Position numbers and translations under genes: made by a program. Positions 6,385-14,281 of a stretch of DNA of 16,909 nt are shown piece after piece (position 1 is the stretch's first letter; the number at the start of each line of letters is the position of its first letter). The stretch covers positions 1-16,909 of the forward strand of contig JAGHZG010000001.1 of assembly GCA_017743275.1 (NCBI GenBank), given 5' to 3'. The DNA is from Chloroflexota bacterium (lineage in GTDB: Bacteria; Chloroflexota; Anaerolineae; B4-G1; DUEL01). The notes below the pieces were generated by a model. The model did not search any database, was not told the DNA's origin, and saw only the letters and a list, made by a program, of their open reading frames with translations.

Positions 6385-8076
6385 GTGCTCCCGATGGCCC
6401 TGGCGCTGGCCTTACTGGGCGCGTTCGGAGCCACCGGGTATGATCCAGGGGACACCTATCGGTTCTGGAACGGCCTTCAGGTGGGGATGGCGCTGGCGCC
6501 GGTCGCCCTGGCCGCGCTGTACCGCTGGCCCGCCCTTTTACTGGCCGGATTCCTGGCGCAGGCCGGGATTATCCTGACCATTCCCGAAGAGTGGTCCACT
6601 CTCCTTCGCTATGGCTGGCCCCTCGCGGTAGCGATGGTCTTTCCCGCTCTCGTCCTTCTCTACGCACTGGCCGCGTGGGCTTTGAGGTTGGGCCTTCCGG
6701 TCCGGTGGAAAACCATCATCCGCATCGGGGCCGGATGTGCCCTTCTGGGCGCCGTCGTCATTATGGCGGTCCGATTCATCGTCGTGCTGGGGGACCGAAG
6801 AGGAGACACCATCCTTCCTACCCTGGTGGGCGCCTTTCTCCTGGGGGGCGTCGGTGTTCCCGCCATGTTTGTGGCTGCGCGGGCCCTGAAAGAGGCCACC
6901 GGCGTCGGGAGGCGGTTTCCGGCGGAGATGGTTGCGCTCTCCCTTGTGGTCGCCTCCTCCCTCTCCTTCTCGCTCCAGAGCGCTCTTCCCCGCCCCGGCG
7001 AACTTCTACCCTGGGTCTCCCCCGACGGGGTGGTCCCCGACGCGTGGCCTCCTACCTGGGAGTGGGCCGGGGGGCTGTTGTGGGTTCTTCGGTGGGCCGC
7101 GATCCCCCTGGCCCTGCTGGGCCTGCTGACCGCCTTGCCCGCCCGGTGGGTGCGGTGGGCTCTGCCGGACGCGGCCCATCTGCTGATGGGAACGGGCTTC
7201 GGTCTGATGGCGCTGTTCGTCTGGGAACTCTTCCCTCTGACCAGCCCTGTCCTGTCCTTATCCCCGAACCTGACCTTTCCGGAGTGGCTGTTGAGCGGGC
7301 TGGTCGGCGTGCTCCTCGTCCTGGTGGGACGGGCGATGACCCTTCATCCGGCCACCCCATGGGAAGAGAGACTCCGCCCGCAGGGGCGCGCGGCCGCGCT
7401 GGGCCTCCTCCTCTTCGGCCTCGGGTACGCCGCGCTGAGGGGCGGGGAGTACCTCCGTGCAATGGGGCTTGTGCCTCCTCCCGGGGCCAACCTGCCAGCC
7501 CCTCTCCCGCTGCTGGCGGCACTGGGGGCCCTGCTCTATCTGCTCCTTCTGGCCTTCCTGGTTCTGGCAGCAGGACGATGCATCACAACCTGGTGGTGGA
7601 CTGACCGCGCTGCGGGGCGCCGAACCCTCCGGAATCGCCTGCTCTCCACCCTGGCGACGCTGATGGTCATCCTGGGGGGCGCCACCTGGACTGTCCACCC
7701 GGCGGTCCTTCAGACCATCCCTCCCAACGGGGCGCGGGATGTCCCCCCGGATACGCTCATCCAGATTCGCATGCGCCCATCGTGGATGCCAATGCTGACC
7801 GATTTCAGCACTCAGTTTTTCGCCCGCTACCTGGATACTGGCCAGTACATCTATGGCGCGGTCAGTTTCTGGGGGGAAGGGATTTTTACGCTGCACCCCG
7901 ATCCTCCTCTGCGGCCGGGCGCGCCGGTAGAGGTGGTCGTCCGGTGGGGATGGCGGCGTCCCTACCGCCTGCGCTGTACTACGGCAGGGGAAGGTTCCCC
8001 CACAGCCACACCGATGCCGCTCCCCGTGGACCTGATCGGGCCGATACCGACCGCCTTGCCAACCCCCTCTCCATAG
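6385..8076 (+). CDS. Multi-pass membrane protein with C-terminal Ig-like domain
   Basis: At least 563 residues, with about ten membrane helices over the first 430 residues. Near residue 442 the sequence becomes a soluble beta-rich segment beginning QTIPPNGARDVPPDTLIQIRM, which resembles the SbsA/Big_5 type Ig-like domain. A Thr/Pro-rich tail follows. I do not recognise the membrane part. The extracytoplasmic domain and the neighbouring lipoprotein suggest a cell-envelope role, but none is established. GTG 6385 is the first usual start codon, yet coding sequence clearly extends upstream to about 6142-6172, so the annotated N-terminus is truncated. The next gene follows after 10 bp, with its ribosome-binding site overlapping this stop codon. 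Confidence 0.75.
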   Translation: MLPMALALALLGAFGATGYDPGDTYRFWNGLQVGMALAPVALAALYRWPALLLAGFLAQAGIILTIPEEWSTLLRYGWPLAVAMVFPALVLLYALAAWALRLGLPVRWKTIIRIGAGCALLGAVVIMAVRFIVVLGDRRGDTILPTLVGAFLLGGVGVPAMFVAARALKEATGVGRRFPAEMVALSLVVASSLSFSLQSALPRPGELLPWVSPDGVVPDAWPPTWEWAGGLLWVLRWAAIPLALLGLLTALPARWVRWALPDAAHLLMGTGFGLMALFVWELFPLTSPVLSLSPNLTFPEWLLSGLVGVLLVLVGRAMTLHPATPWEERLRPQGRAAALGLLLFGLGYAALRGGEYLRAMGLVPPPGANLPAPLPLLAALGALLYLLLLAFLVLAAGRCITTWWWTDRAAGRRTLRNRLLSTLATLMVILGGATWTVHPAVLQTIPPNGARDVPPDTLIQIRMRPSWMPMLTDFSTQFFARYLDTGQYIYGAVSFWGEGIFTLHPDPPLRPGAPVEVVVRWGWRRPYRLRCTTAGEGSPTATPMPLPVDLIGPIPTALPTPSP

Positions 8077-8086
8077 GAGCAAGCCT

Positions 8087-8929
8087 ATGAGACGAGTTCA
8101 TTGGTTTCTGACCACGCTGACCTTCCTGTTCTCCCTTCCCTTTCTGGTCCTCAGCAGTATGAGTTTATTGGGCCAGATAGGAGGAAGTCCATTTCTTCAG
8201 ATGCTTTCCCACCTTCCAACCTTCTTTACGGCAAGTCTGCTGGCTCCCGGTTTCTTCGCCGCGCTCCTGCTCAGCCGGATGGAGCGGTACCTGGCACTCA
8301 GCCTGGCGGTGATTATCCTGGGGCTGGCCGCGCTGGTCTGGTTGACCGTCGCCGAACGGCGCGCGGCGCCCCATCGGGGCCGGTTCTGGCTTCTCGCCCT
8401 GGCCCTGGGGGCGACCGTCGCCGCGCCCGGGCTTCTGGCCTACCAGCCCGCGGTGAAGGCTGCACCAGGGTGGACCCTGCGGATGGTGGAACCGCCCGGG
8501 CCACTGGAAGGGTTCGTCCGCGCGTGCCAGGCCGCCGCAGAGGTTCCGGGGGAGTGCCAGTATGAGCCCCTGGGCTGGGCCAACGAGGAGACACTGGTCT
8601 ACCGGAAGTGGTGCGGAGGGCACTTTGTGGTGGACCAGGAGAACGCCCGTAGCGAATGGGACCCCGGTATTCCGGGCACTCCCCTGGCCTATTCGGTCAC
8701 AACGGGTGAGGTCACGCCCTTTGGGGGCGACCCGATCTCTCTTCACCGCCAGACCTGCGATCCCAACCGTTGCGTGCAGCCGGGGCTGGCCCTGGCGCCG
8801 GGTTTCCCGCCGCCTGGCTATTTCGCCGGCCACTTTGGAGCCCCCCTGATCTCCCCCGACGGCCGCCGGGTCGCCTTCACCGCCCGCCACGTCTACGGGC
8901 CGGAAGACCTGCTGGTCATAGAGAGGTAG
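8087..8929 (+). CDS. Membrane-anchored protein of unknown function
   Basis: A 280-residue protein with four predicted membrane helices in the first 120 residues and a soluble C-terminal domain that contains several cysteines. The last 30 residues (ISPDGRRVAFTARHVYGPEDLLVIE) resemble one blade of a WD40-like (PD40/TolB) propeller, although one blade alone cannot form a propeller. AGGAG at 8075-8079 overlaps the upstream TAG and sits 7 nt before the ATG, so it is cotranslated with the preceding membrane protein. The stop TAG (8927-8929) is also the first three bases of a palindrome that copy B has split. No function is assigned. Confidence 0.75.
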   Translation: MRRVHWFLTTLTFLFSLPFLVLSSMSLLGQIGGSPFLQMLSHLPTFFTASLLAPGFFAALLLSRMERYLALSLAVIILGLAALVWLTVAERRAAPHRGRFWLLALALGATVAAPGLLAYQPAVKAAPGWTLRMVEPPGPLEGFVRACQAAAEVPGECQYEPLGWANEETLVYRKWCGGHFVVDQENARSEWDPGIPGTPLAYSVTTGEVTPFGGDPISLHRQTCDPNRCVQPGLALAPGFPPPGYFAGHFGAPLISPDGRRVAFTARHVYGPEDLLVIER

Positions 8930-8936
8930 CGCAGGA

Positions 8937-9262
8937 GTAACTTTTCAGGCGCTGACTGAAGTCAGCCTTCTTGGGCCGCAGGCCTTTGGTCGGCCTTCGC
9001 CGACTGCATCCCACCCCCGGCAGATGGGTCGCCAGGAGGGGGTCAGGGCACAGGCGCTAACGAAAGGGGCACTGCGGCAGATGCGCCTGTAGGGGCGACT
9101 CCGGCGGTCGCCCCAGGGCAGGGGCAAGCCTTGCTCCTACGCCCTCCCTGGGCCACAGGCCTTCGATCGGCCTTCGCCGCTCTCTCTATAGAGTGTTGGC
9201 GGAGGCCGACACCCGGCACGCAGGGCTCAGGGAGGACGATTTCAATCGGCCTGAATAGTTAC
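8937..9262 (-). mobile_element. MITE-like element, copy B (326 bp, composite, 8-bp target duplication)
   Basis: On the + strand it begins GTAACTTTTCAGGCGCTGAC and ends CAATCGGCCTGAATAGTTAC, so it is inverted relative to copies A and C. Perfect 8-bp direct repeats GCGCAGGA flank it at 8929-8936 and 9263-9270. It is longer than the others because it contains an extra partial arm (about 9142-9182) and a middle section (about 9014-9140) with its own stem-loops. No open reading frame of note. This fills most of the gap between the membrane protein and lepA. Confidence 0.9.
9089..9140 (+). repeat. Branched stem-loop module inside copy B
   Basis: GTAG (9089-9092) and CTAC (9137-9140) close a branched structure. 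One hairpin is GGGGCGAC (9092-9099) with GTCGCCCC (9107-9114). The other is GGGGCAA (9121-9127) with TTGCTCC (9131-9137), containing one G-T pair. It is absent from copies A and C and looks like a separate palindromic repeat captured by copy B. Confidence 0.6.
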
Positions 9263-9332
9263 GCGCAGGATTGATCCTGCCCAATGCAGGATAAATCCAT
9301 ACAGGATACATCCTGCGCTACTTTGCCCTCGC

Positions 9333-9360
9333 TTGACAATCCCCCCGCCCCTGTTAAAAT
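9333..9360 (+). promoter_or_regulatory. lepA promoter, leaderless
   Basis: A perfect TTGACA (9333-9338), a 16-bp spacer and TAAAAT (9355-9360) with a TGT extended -10. The predicted start is about 9367, one base before the ATG at 9368. No ribosome-binding site can be present in such a transcript. Confidence 0.75.
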
Positions 9361-9367
9361 GAGGGGG

Positions 9368-11170
9368 ATGCGCCAGGAAGAAATTCGCAACTTCTGCATC
9401 ATCGCCCACATAGACCACGGCAAATCCACACTGGCCGACCGGCTCCTGGAACTGACCGGCACTATCTCCCCCCGGGAGATGGCCGAACAGGTACTGGACT
9501 CTATGGACCTGGAGCGGGAGCGGGGGGTCACCATCAAGGCGTCGGCGGTGCGGATGACCTACCGCGCCACCGACGGCCAGACCTACGAACTGAACCTGAT
9601 AGATACCCCAGGCCACGTGGACTTCTCCTACGAGGTCAGCCGGGCGCTGGCGGCCTGTGAAGGCGCCCTTCTGGTGGTGGACGCCTCCCAGGGCATTGAA
9701 GCCCAGACCATGGCCAACCTCTACCTGGCCCTGGATGCTGGCCTGGAGATTATCCCTGTCGTCAACAAAATAGACCTCCCCGCCGCCCGGCCCGATGAAG
9801 TGGCCACGGAAGTGGCCGAACTGTTAGGTGTCCCCGTTGAGGAGGTTCTGCCGGTTTCTGCCAAAGAAGGGACCAACGTCCCGGCTGTGCTGGAAGCGGT
9901 CGTCCAGAAAATCCCCCCGCCCTCCGGTCGGCCCGATGCCCCCCTGCGAGCCCTCATCTTTGATTCCCACTATGACCCCTACAAGGGCGTCGTCGCCTAC
10001 GTGCGCGTGGTGGACGGCGCAGTGGAGAAGGGCCGTCGGCTGATGCTGATGTCCACTGGCCTGGAGACCGAACCGGTGGAAATCGGCATCTTCACCCCCC
10101 AGATGCAGCCCACTGGCCGATTGGAGACCGGCGAGGTTGGCTACATCGCCACCGGCCTGAAGACCGTCCGCGATTGCCGCGTGGGCGACACGTTGACCGA
10201 CGCCGACCGTCCGGCGGAAGAACCCCTCCCCGGCTACCGTCCGGCCAAGCCGATGGTCTTCGCCAGCCTCTATCCGGTGGAGGCGGAGGACTACCAGGAC
10301 CTGCGGGAGGCGCTGGAGAAACTCCGCCTCAACGACGCCGCGCTGACCTTTGAGCCGGAGACGTCGCAGGCCCTCCAGTTCGGCTTCCGCTGCGGATTCC
10401 TCGGCCTCTTCCACATGGAAATTGTCCAGGAACGGCTGGAACGGGAGTACGGCCTGGACCTGATCGCCACCGCTCCCAGCGTGGCCTACCAGGTCGTCAC
10501 CACCCGGGGGGAGATACTGGAAGTCTCCCGCCCCGCCGACCTGCCCGACCCCTCCGTCATCCGGGAAATCCGGGAGCCCTGGATGAGGGTGCAGATTTTC
10601 ACCCCCGCCGCCTACATCGGCCCGGTGATGGAACTGGTCACCCGCCGCCGGGGCCAGTACGAGACCACGGAGTACCTGGACAGCCAGCGGGTGGTGCTGA
10701 CGTTCCACATGCCCCTCTCCGAGATGATTGTGGACCTGCATGACCGGCTGAAATCGGCCACCCGGGGCTACGCCTCTATGGACTACACCTTTGAGGGCTA
10801 CCGGCCCGGCGACCTGGTGAAACTGGACATTCTGGTCAACGAGCAGCCGGTGGACGCGCTGGCGCTCATCGTCCATCGGGACCAGGCCTACGAGAAGGGG
10901 TCGGCGCTGGTGCGGAGGATGAAAGAGGTCATCCCCCGCCAGTTGTTCCCGGTGCCCATTCAGGCCGCCATCGGCAGCCGCGTGATTGCCCGGGAGACGG
11001 TACGGGCGTTGCGGAAGGACGTCCTGGCCAAGTGCTACGGCGGTGACGTCACCCGCAAGCGGAAACTTCTGGAGAAGCAGAAGGCTGGAAAGAAACGGCT
11101 CAAACAGTTCGGGCAAGTGGTGCTCCCTCAGGAGGCATTCCTGGCCATCCTGAGGCTGGAGGAAGAGTAG
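9368..11170 (+). CDS. lepA: Elongation factor 4 (LepA), ribosomal GTPase
   Basis: This 600-residue protein has the usual LepA length. It binds the ribosome and uses GTP; proposed roles include back-translocation and help in translation initiation or ribosome assembly. The GTPase motifs are AHIDHGKST (residues 13-21), DTPGHVDF (79-86), NKID (133-136) and SAKEG further on. The LepA-specific C-terminal domain with [20 protein letters not shown] is present near the end. The start is ATG 9368, which gives the usual short [16 protein letters not shown] beginning. An in-frame ATG at 9284 is upstream of the promoter and should be ignored. The transcript appears leaderless, unusual for a gene of this kind. 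A heptamer array follows the stop. Confidence 0.97.
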   Translation: MRQEEIRNFCIIAHIDHGKSTLADRLLELTGTISPREMAEQVLDSMDLERERGVTIKASAVRMTYRATDGQTYELNLIDTPGHVDFSYEVSRALAACEGALLVVDASQGIEAQTMANLYLALDAGLEIIPVVNKIDLPAARPDEVATEVAELLGVPVEEVLPVSAKEGTNVPAVLEAVVQKIPPPSGRPDAPLRALIFDSHYDPYKGVVAYVRVVDGAVEKGRRLMLMSTGLETEPVEIGIFTPQMQPTGRLETGEVGYIATGLKTVRDCRVGDTLTDADRPAEEPLPGYRPAKPMVFASLYPVEAEDYQDLREALEKLRLNDAALTFEPETSQALQFGFRCGFLGLFHMEIVQERLEREYGLDLIATAPSVAYQVVTTRGEILEVSRPADLPDPSVIREIREPWMRVQIFTPAAYIGPVMELVTRRRGQYETTEYLDSQRVVLTFHMPLSEMIVDLHDRLKSATRGYASMDYTFEGYRPGDLVKLDILVNEQPVDALALIVHRDQAYEKGSALVRRMKEVIPRQLFPVPIQAAIGSRVIARETVRALRKDVLAKCYGGDVTRKRKLLEKQKAGKKRLKQFGQVVLPQEAFLAILRLEEE

Positions 11171-11172
11171 GA

Positions 11173-11242
11173 AGAAGCAAGAAGTAAGAAGCAAGAAACA
11201 AGAAAATCCTGCATCCTGCATCCTGCATCCTGCATCTTGCGC
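11173..11242 (+). repeat. Two-part heptamer array between lepA and the zinc-ribbon gene
   Basis: Ten heptamers in one unbroken phase. Five are of an AGAAGCA type (AGAAGCA, AGAAGTA, AGAAACA and variants, 11173-11207). Four are exact CCTGCAT copies (11208-11235), and one is a decayed CTTGCGC. The array ends just before the ribosome-binding site of the next gene. Confidence 0.8.
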
Positions 11243-11258
11243 AGGTCTGGAGGGGGGC

Positions 11259-12077
11259 ATGGAGGGAGAAGGATTGGTGTGTCGGCATTGTGGCCGCCCC
11301 ATTGCGGTGCCGGCTTCTACCTGCCCCTGGTGTGGGCAGACCATTATGGTCATCTGCGCTCACTGCAAGCGGTACACCGATGACCAGGGGACGGTCTGCC
11401 AGCACTGCGGCGCCCCGCTGGAACCGGCCCGTTTGGATGCCCTGCGCATCGGCGTTGGGGTAGACGACCGGACGGCCCGACTCATTATGGACCGGCAGCG
11501 GGCCCAACTGGTCGCCAGTGGCGTGGTCGCCCTGCATCTCCACGACTTCTTCTACGCCGATGCCCAACGCCGAACCGTTCTGGTGGACCTCTTTGGCCCC
11601 TCCCTGACCCCCCACCGGGAAGCCGCGGCGCTTCTGTTCGCCGCCATCGTTTATCTGATCCAGCAAGGGTACTGCGCGGTTCAACGGGCAGGAGATGGCC
11701 AATCCCTGCTCTGGGCCGAAATCCGGGCATGGGACGGGCAGATCGCCAGCCTGGAGGGCGCGCTGGCCCGGCAGGCCGGCCTGGGCCAGACTCTCGCTCT
11801 CTCGCTGCGGCAGGCTATCGCTGAAGAGGCTGGTGTCACCCCGGAGCCCGCGGGTTCGGTGGGACAGCGGAGGCGGCCCGGGACCGCGCCGTCGGCCCGT
11901 CCCGTGGCCGAGGCAGTAGTGGAGGTCGCTCGCCGCACCATCCTCCCCGACCACCAGGAGCAGGAGGCCTGCCGGGAAACGTATCGGTTGCTTGCTCAGT
12001 TCGTGCGCCAGGACCCGCCCCTGGCCCGCCGCATCGCCGAAGAGGTCCTGGAGGCGCTGGCCTGGTTTGGGGTTTGA
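11259..12077 (+). CDS. Double zinc-ribbon protein of unknown function
   Basis: A 272-residue protein. Two zinc ribbons open it: C8-C11 with C22-C25, and C33-C36 with C47-C50, all as CxxC knuckles. The remaining 220 residues are mostly helical by eye, without a motif I recognise. It could be a nucleic-acid binding or scaffold protein; zinc ribbons of this kind do not reveal the ligand. GGAGG near 11249 precedes the ATG. It lies downstream of lepA and its heptamer array. Its stop codon TGA (12075-12077) is embedded in the -35 box of the next promoter. Confidence 0.75.
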   Translation: MEGEGLVCRHCGRPIAVPASTCPWCGQTIMVICAHCKRYTDDQGTVCQHCGAPLEPARLDALRIGVGVDDRTARLIMDRQRAQLVASGVVALHLHDFFYADAQRRTVLVDLFGPSLTPHREAAALLFAAIVYLIQQGYCAVQRAGDGQSLLWAEIRAWDGQIASLEGALARQAGLGQTLALSLRQAIAEEAGVTPEPAGSVGQRRRPGTAPSARPVAEAVVEVARRTILPDHQEQEACRETYRLLAQFVRQDPPLARRIAEEVLEALAWFGV

Positions 12078-12102
12078 CAAAATTGGCCGGTTTGGGTATA
12101 TT
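12074..12102 (+). promoter_or_regulatory. Promoter of the branched-chain type importer operon
   Basis: A perfect TTGACA (12074-12079), a 17-bp spacer and TATATT (12097-12102). The predicted start is about 12109, giving a leader of about 116 nt. The TGA stop of the zinc-ribbon gene (12075-12077) lies inside the -35. Confidence 0.75.
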
Positions 12103-12124
12103 GGATTGGCAAAAGGCCCCAGGG

Positions 12125-12136
12125 AAAGGAGGTGAT
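12125..12136 (+). promoter_or_regulatory. Perfect 16S-complementary sequence without a start codon
   Basis: AAAGGAGGTGAT is a 12-nt perfect match to the usual bacterial 16S 3' tail. No ATG, GTG or TTG lies at a proper distance; at the ideal spot is ATA (12140-12142). The true binding-protein start has its own site 75 nt downstream. It may be a ribosome standby site, a leader-peptide site with a decayed start, or the relic of a lost gene. Confidence 0.55.
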
Positions 12137-12224
12137 TCTATAGAGGAGCGTACTGCGCGTCTGTCCCCACTGATTTTCGTTCATCCCCAATCAAAATTCC
12201 AATTCCAGTTGAAGGAGGAGAGAT

Positions 12225-13376
12225 ATGCTTCGGAAAGTCCTGTTGATCGCGCTGGCGGCGATTCTGGTCCTGCCGCTCTTTGTCGGGTGCAGAAGGGATG
12301 CTGGCCCGATTAAGATCGGCGTGCAACTACCGCTGACGGGCGACTTCGCCTACGAGGGGCAGGGGATGCTCAAGTCCATCCAGTTGCTGGTGGACCAGAC
12401 CAACCAGGCGGGTGGGTTGCTGGGCCGCAAGGTGGAACTGTTTGTGGAAGACGACGCCGGAGATCCCGGGCAGTCCTCCCAGGTGGCCCAGAAACTGGTG
12501 GACGCGGGCGTGATTGCGGTCATCGGCGCCTATAACTCCAGCGCCACCGAGCCGGCCTCCGTGATTTACAACGAGGCGGGCATCCTCCACATCACCCCCT
12601 CCTCCACCGCGACCCGGCTCACCGAGAAGGGTTTTAAGCGCTTCTTCCGCGTCTGTTTCTTAGACGACCGCCAGGGGCTCTTCGCGGCGAAGTTCATGAA
12701 AGAAGTGCTGGGTGTGAAGAAGATTGGCATCCTGCACGACAACTCCACCTACGCCCAGGGGCTGGCGGAGCATACCAAACGCTATGCCGAGGAGTTGGGG
12801 CTGGAGGTGGCCTTCTATGACGCTATCAACCCCGCCGATAAAGACTTCACGCCCACTCTCACCCGTATCGGCGGCGCTGGCCTGGAAGCCATCTACTTCA
12901 CCGGCTACCACGCTCAGGGCGGCCTGCTCCTGAAGCAAACGGGCGACCTGGGGCTGAAAATCCAGTGGGTGATGGGGAACGCCTGCAACAACCCCGAACT
13001 GATCCAGATCGCCGGGGTGGAGAACGCCAGGGGAACCTACGTCACCACCGAGCCGCTGCCGAAGGACGTGAACGTCCCCGAGGCAAAGAAGTACGTGGAG
13101 GACTTCAAGGCCCGCTACGGTGAGGAGCCGGCCAGTGTCTGGTGGATGATGGCCGCGGAGGCCTTCAACGTCATCCGCTACGCCATTGAGCAGACCAAAT
13201 CCACCGACCCGAAGGTGCTGGCGGAGTTCCTCCATCAGGCCGAGAACATCAACGGCATCACCGGCCCCATCCTGGGCTGGGATGAGAAGGGCGACCGCCT
13301 GGGCACCATTCACGTGGCCTACATCATCAACGAGAAGGGCGAGTTCATCCTGAACCCGCAGCAGCCCTCGCCGTAA
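12225..13376 (+). CDS. ABC transporter substrate-binding lipoprotein (LivK/HAAT family)
   Basis: This 383-residue protein is a Peripla_BP_6-type binding protein that captures branched-chain amino acids or related small organic ligands outside the membrane for the importer encoded downstream. A lipoprotein signal (hydrophobic residues 5-20, then LFVGC with cysteine 22) should anchor it to the membrane. The mature part starts IKIGVQLPLTGDFAYEGQGM, the usual first strand and ligand loop of the family. AGGAGG lies 6 nt before ATG 12225. The permease and ATPase genes follow after the toxin pair and copy C, an unusual interruption. A hairpin after the stop may let the binding protein be made in excess over the permeases. 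The ligand is not known. Confidence 0.92.
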   Translation: MLRKVLLIALAAILVLPLFVGCRRDAGPIKIGVQLPLTGDFAYEGQGMLKSIQLLVDQTNQAGGLLGRKVELFVEDDAGDPGQSSQVAQKLVDAGVIAVIGAYNSSATEPASVIYNEAGILHITPSSTATRLTEKGFKRFFRVCFLDDRQGLFAAKFMKEVLGVKKIGILHDNSTYAQGLAEHTKRYAEELGLEVAFYDAINPADKDFTPTLTRIGGAGLEAIYFTGYHAQGGLLLKQTGDLGLKIQWVMGNACNNPELIQIAGVENARGTYVTTEPLPKDVNVPEAKKYVEDFKARYGEEPASVWWMMAAEAFNVIRYAIEQTKSTDPKVLAEFLHQAENINGITGPILGWDEKGDRLGTIHVAYIINEKGEFILNPQQPSP

Positions 13377-13393
13377 CGGTGGACGGCCAGGCC

Positions 13394-13423
13394 GGGGGAG
13401 TCCGGGGATCCCCGGACTCCCCC
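13394..13423 (+). terminator. Perfect 30-bp palindrome after the binding-protein gene
   Basis: GGGGGAGTCCGGG and CCCGGACTCCCCC pair around GATC; the whole 30 bp is palindromic. Only a short TTCT follows, so it is more likely a partial terminator or an mRNA-end stabiliser than a full stop. Confidence 0.65.
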
Positions 13424-13441
13424 TTCTGAGTGGGAGGGATA

Positions 13442-13720
13442 ATGAGCGATATGGTGGCCGTTGTGGAAAAACAGATCCGACTGTCTGTGCATCATGCAGA
13501 CCGCCTGAGCCGCCTGGCCAGAGCCAAAGCCATCAGCGAGGATCAGATTGTTGAGAAAGCGTTGGACATTCTTTTCAGCCTGACGGATCTCCTGGACCAG
13601 CAGGTTGAACGAGGTGGGTGGTCATTCCTGTCGGAAGGCTCATTGCAGCGGGTGTGGGACAACGAAGAGGATGCCCGTTACGACCATTGGAGGGAACTCT
13701 ATGGCGTTTCAGCGCGGTGA
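13442..13720 (+). CDS. Putative antitoxin of a PemK/MazF-type pair
   Basis: A 92-residue protein that overlaps the toxin-like gene downstream by 20 bp, which is the normal antitoxin-first order. The N-terminal part (KQIRLSVHHADRLSRLARAKAISEDQIVEKALDIL) looks like a ribbon-helix-helix DNA-binding segment, and the acidic C-terminal half is where such antitoxins bind the toxin. ATG 13442 has GGAGG 4 nt upstream; the GTG at 13430 would remove that site. Antitoxins of this type usually repress their own promoter, but no clear promoter is seen here. The family is inferred mainly from position and size. Confidence 0.65.
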   Translation: MSDMVAVVEKQIRLSVHHADRLSRLARAKAISEDQIVEKALDILFSLTDLLDQQVERGGWSFLSEGSLQRVWDNEEDARYDHWRELYGVSAR

Positions 13721-14039
13721 TGTCGTTCTGGTGCCGTTTCCATTCAGTGACCTCAGCACAACAAAAGTGAGGCCAGCGGTGGTGGTGAGCGGTTCGCTGT
13801 ACCATACCACAGAACCTGACCTGATTCTGGCAGCGATCACCTCCAGGGTCGCCACGGCCAATGGGCCGTTGGACTACGTATTGCGGGATTGGCAAGCAGC
13901 CGGTCTGCGGTACCCTTCCGCCGTCAAACCGGTGTTGTTTACCCTTGATCCGACTCGTGTTATCTACCGTGTCGGTGCTCTGACTCCATCGGATCTGGCC
14001 GAAGTGGGCCAACGGCTACGCCACGCTTTGGAGTTGTAA
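13701..14039 (+). CDS. PemK/MazF-like toxin (endoribonuclease family)
   Basis: This 112-residue protein is the typical length for the family. The hallmark beginning FQRGDVVLVPFPFSDLSTTKVRPAVVVS is clear, and an ITSR segment follows near residues 45-50. MazF-type toxins cut mRNA at short motifs and are silenced by the partner upstream. ATG 13701 has GGAGGG 6 nt upstream; the longer frame from 13605 overlaps the antitoxin and is not needed. The pair sits inside the importer cluster and is followed by a strong hairpin and then copy C. Confidence 0.85.
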   Translation: MAFQRGDVVLVPFPFSDLSTTKVRPAVVVSGSLYHTTEPDLILAAITSRVATANGPLDYVLRDWQAAGLRYPSAVKPVLFTLDPTRVIYRVGALTPSDLAEVGQRLRHALEL

Positions 14040-14066
14040 GTACCTTCGGTTTAAACTGTGGAAAGA

Positions 14067-14103
14067 GTTTTGCGGCGGGCGGCTGCGCCGCCCGCCGCAA
14101 AAC
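14067..14103 (+). terminator. Perfect 17-bp hairpin after the toxin gene
   Basis: GTTTTGCGGCGGGCGGC (14067-14083) pairs perfectly with 14087-14103 around TGC. The left arm is identical to 1382-1398, so this is a dispersed repeat. No true T-run follows (CTATTT), so termination is possible but not certain. The last two bases belong to the left target duplication of copy C. Confidence 0.6.
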
Positions 14104-14109
14104 CTATTT

Positions 14110-14250
<141 letters not shown>

Positions 14251-14281
14251 ACCTATTTTTCTCTAACGGAGGGCCTATCCG

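Larger units (their letters stand above)
8927..9320 (+). repeat. Older palindromic repeat split by element copy B
   Basis: Removing copy B and one target duplication joins TAGCGCAGGA (8927-8936) to TTGATCC (9271 on). This gives a sequence of about 60 bp whose ends TAGCGCAGGAT and ATCCTGCGCTA (9310-9320) are perfect 11-bp inverted repeats. Its interior has further CAGGAT/ATCC units (near 9286-9311). It begins at the stop codon of the upstream gene and may have been its transcript end. Confidence 0.75.

Noticed and set aside
9284..9367. Longer N-terminus for LepA
   Set aside because: The upstream ATG lies before the promoter and in the CAGGAT-rich repeat; the standard LepA beginning is obtained from ATG 9368.
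12140..12313. Independent small gene overlapping the binding-protein start
   Set aside because: It would need an ATA start, has no recognisable protein features and overlaps the signal peptide of a certain gene; kept only as a possible leader feature.
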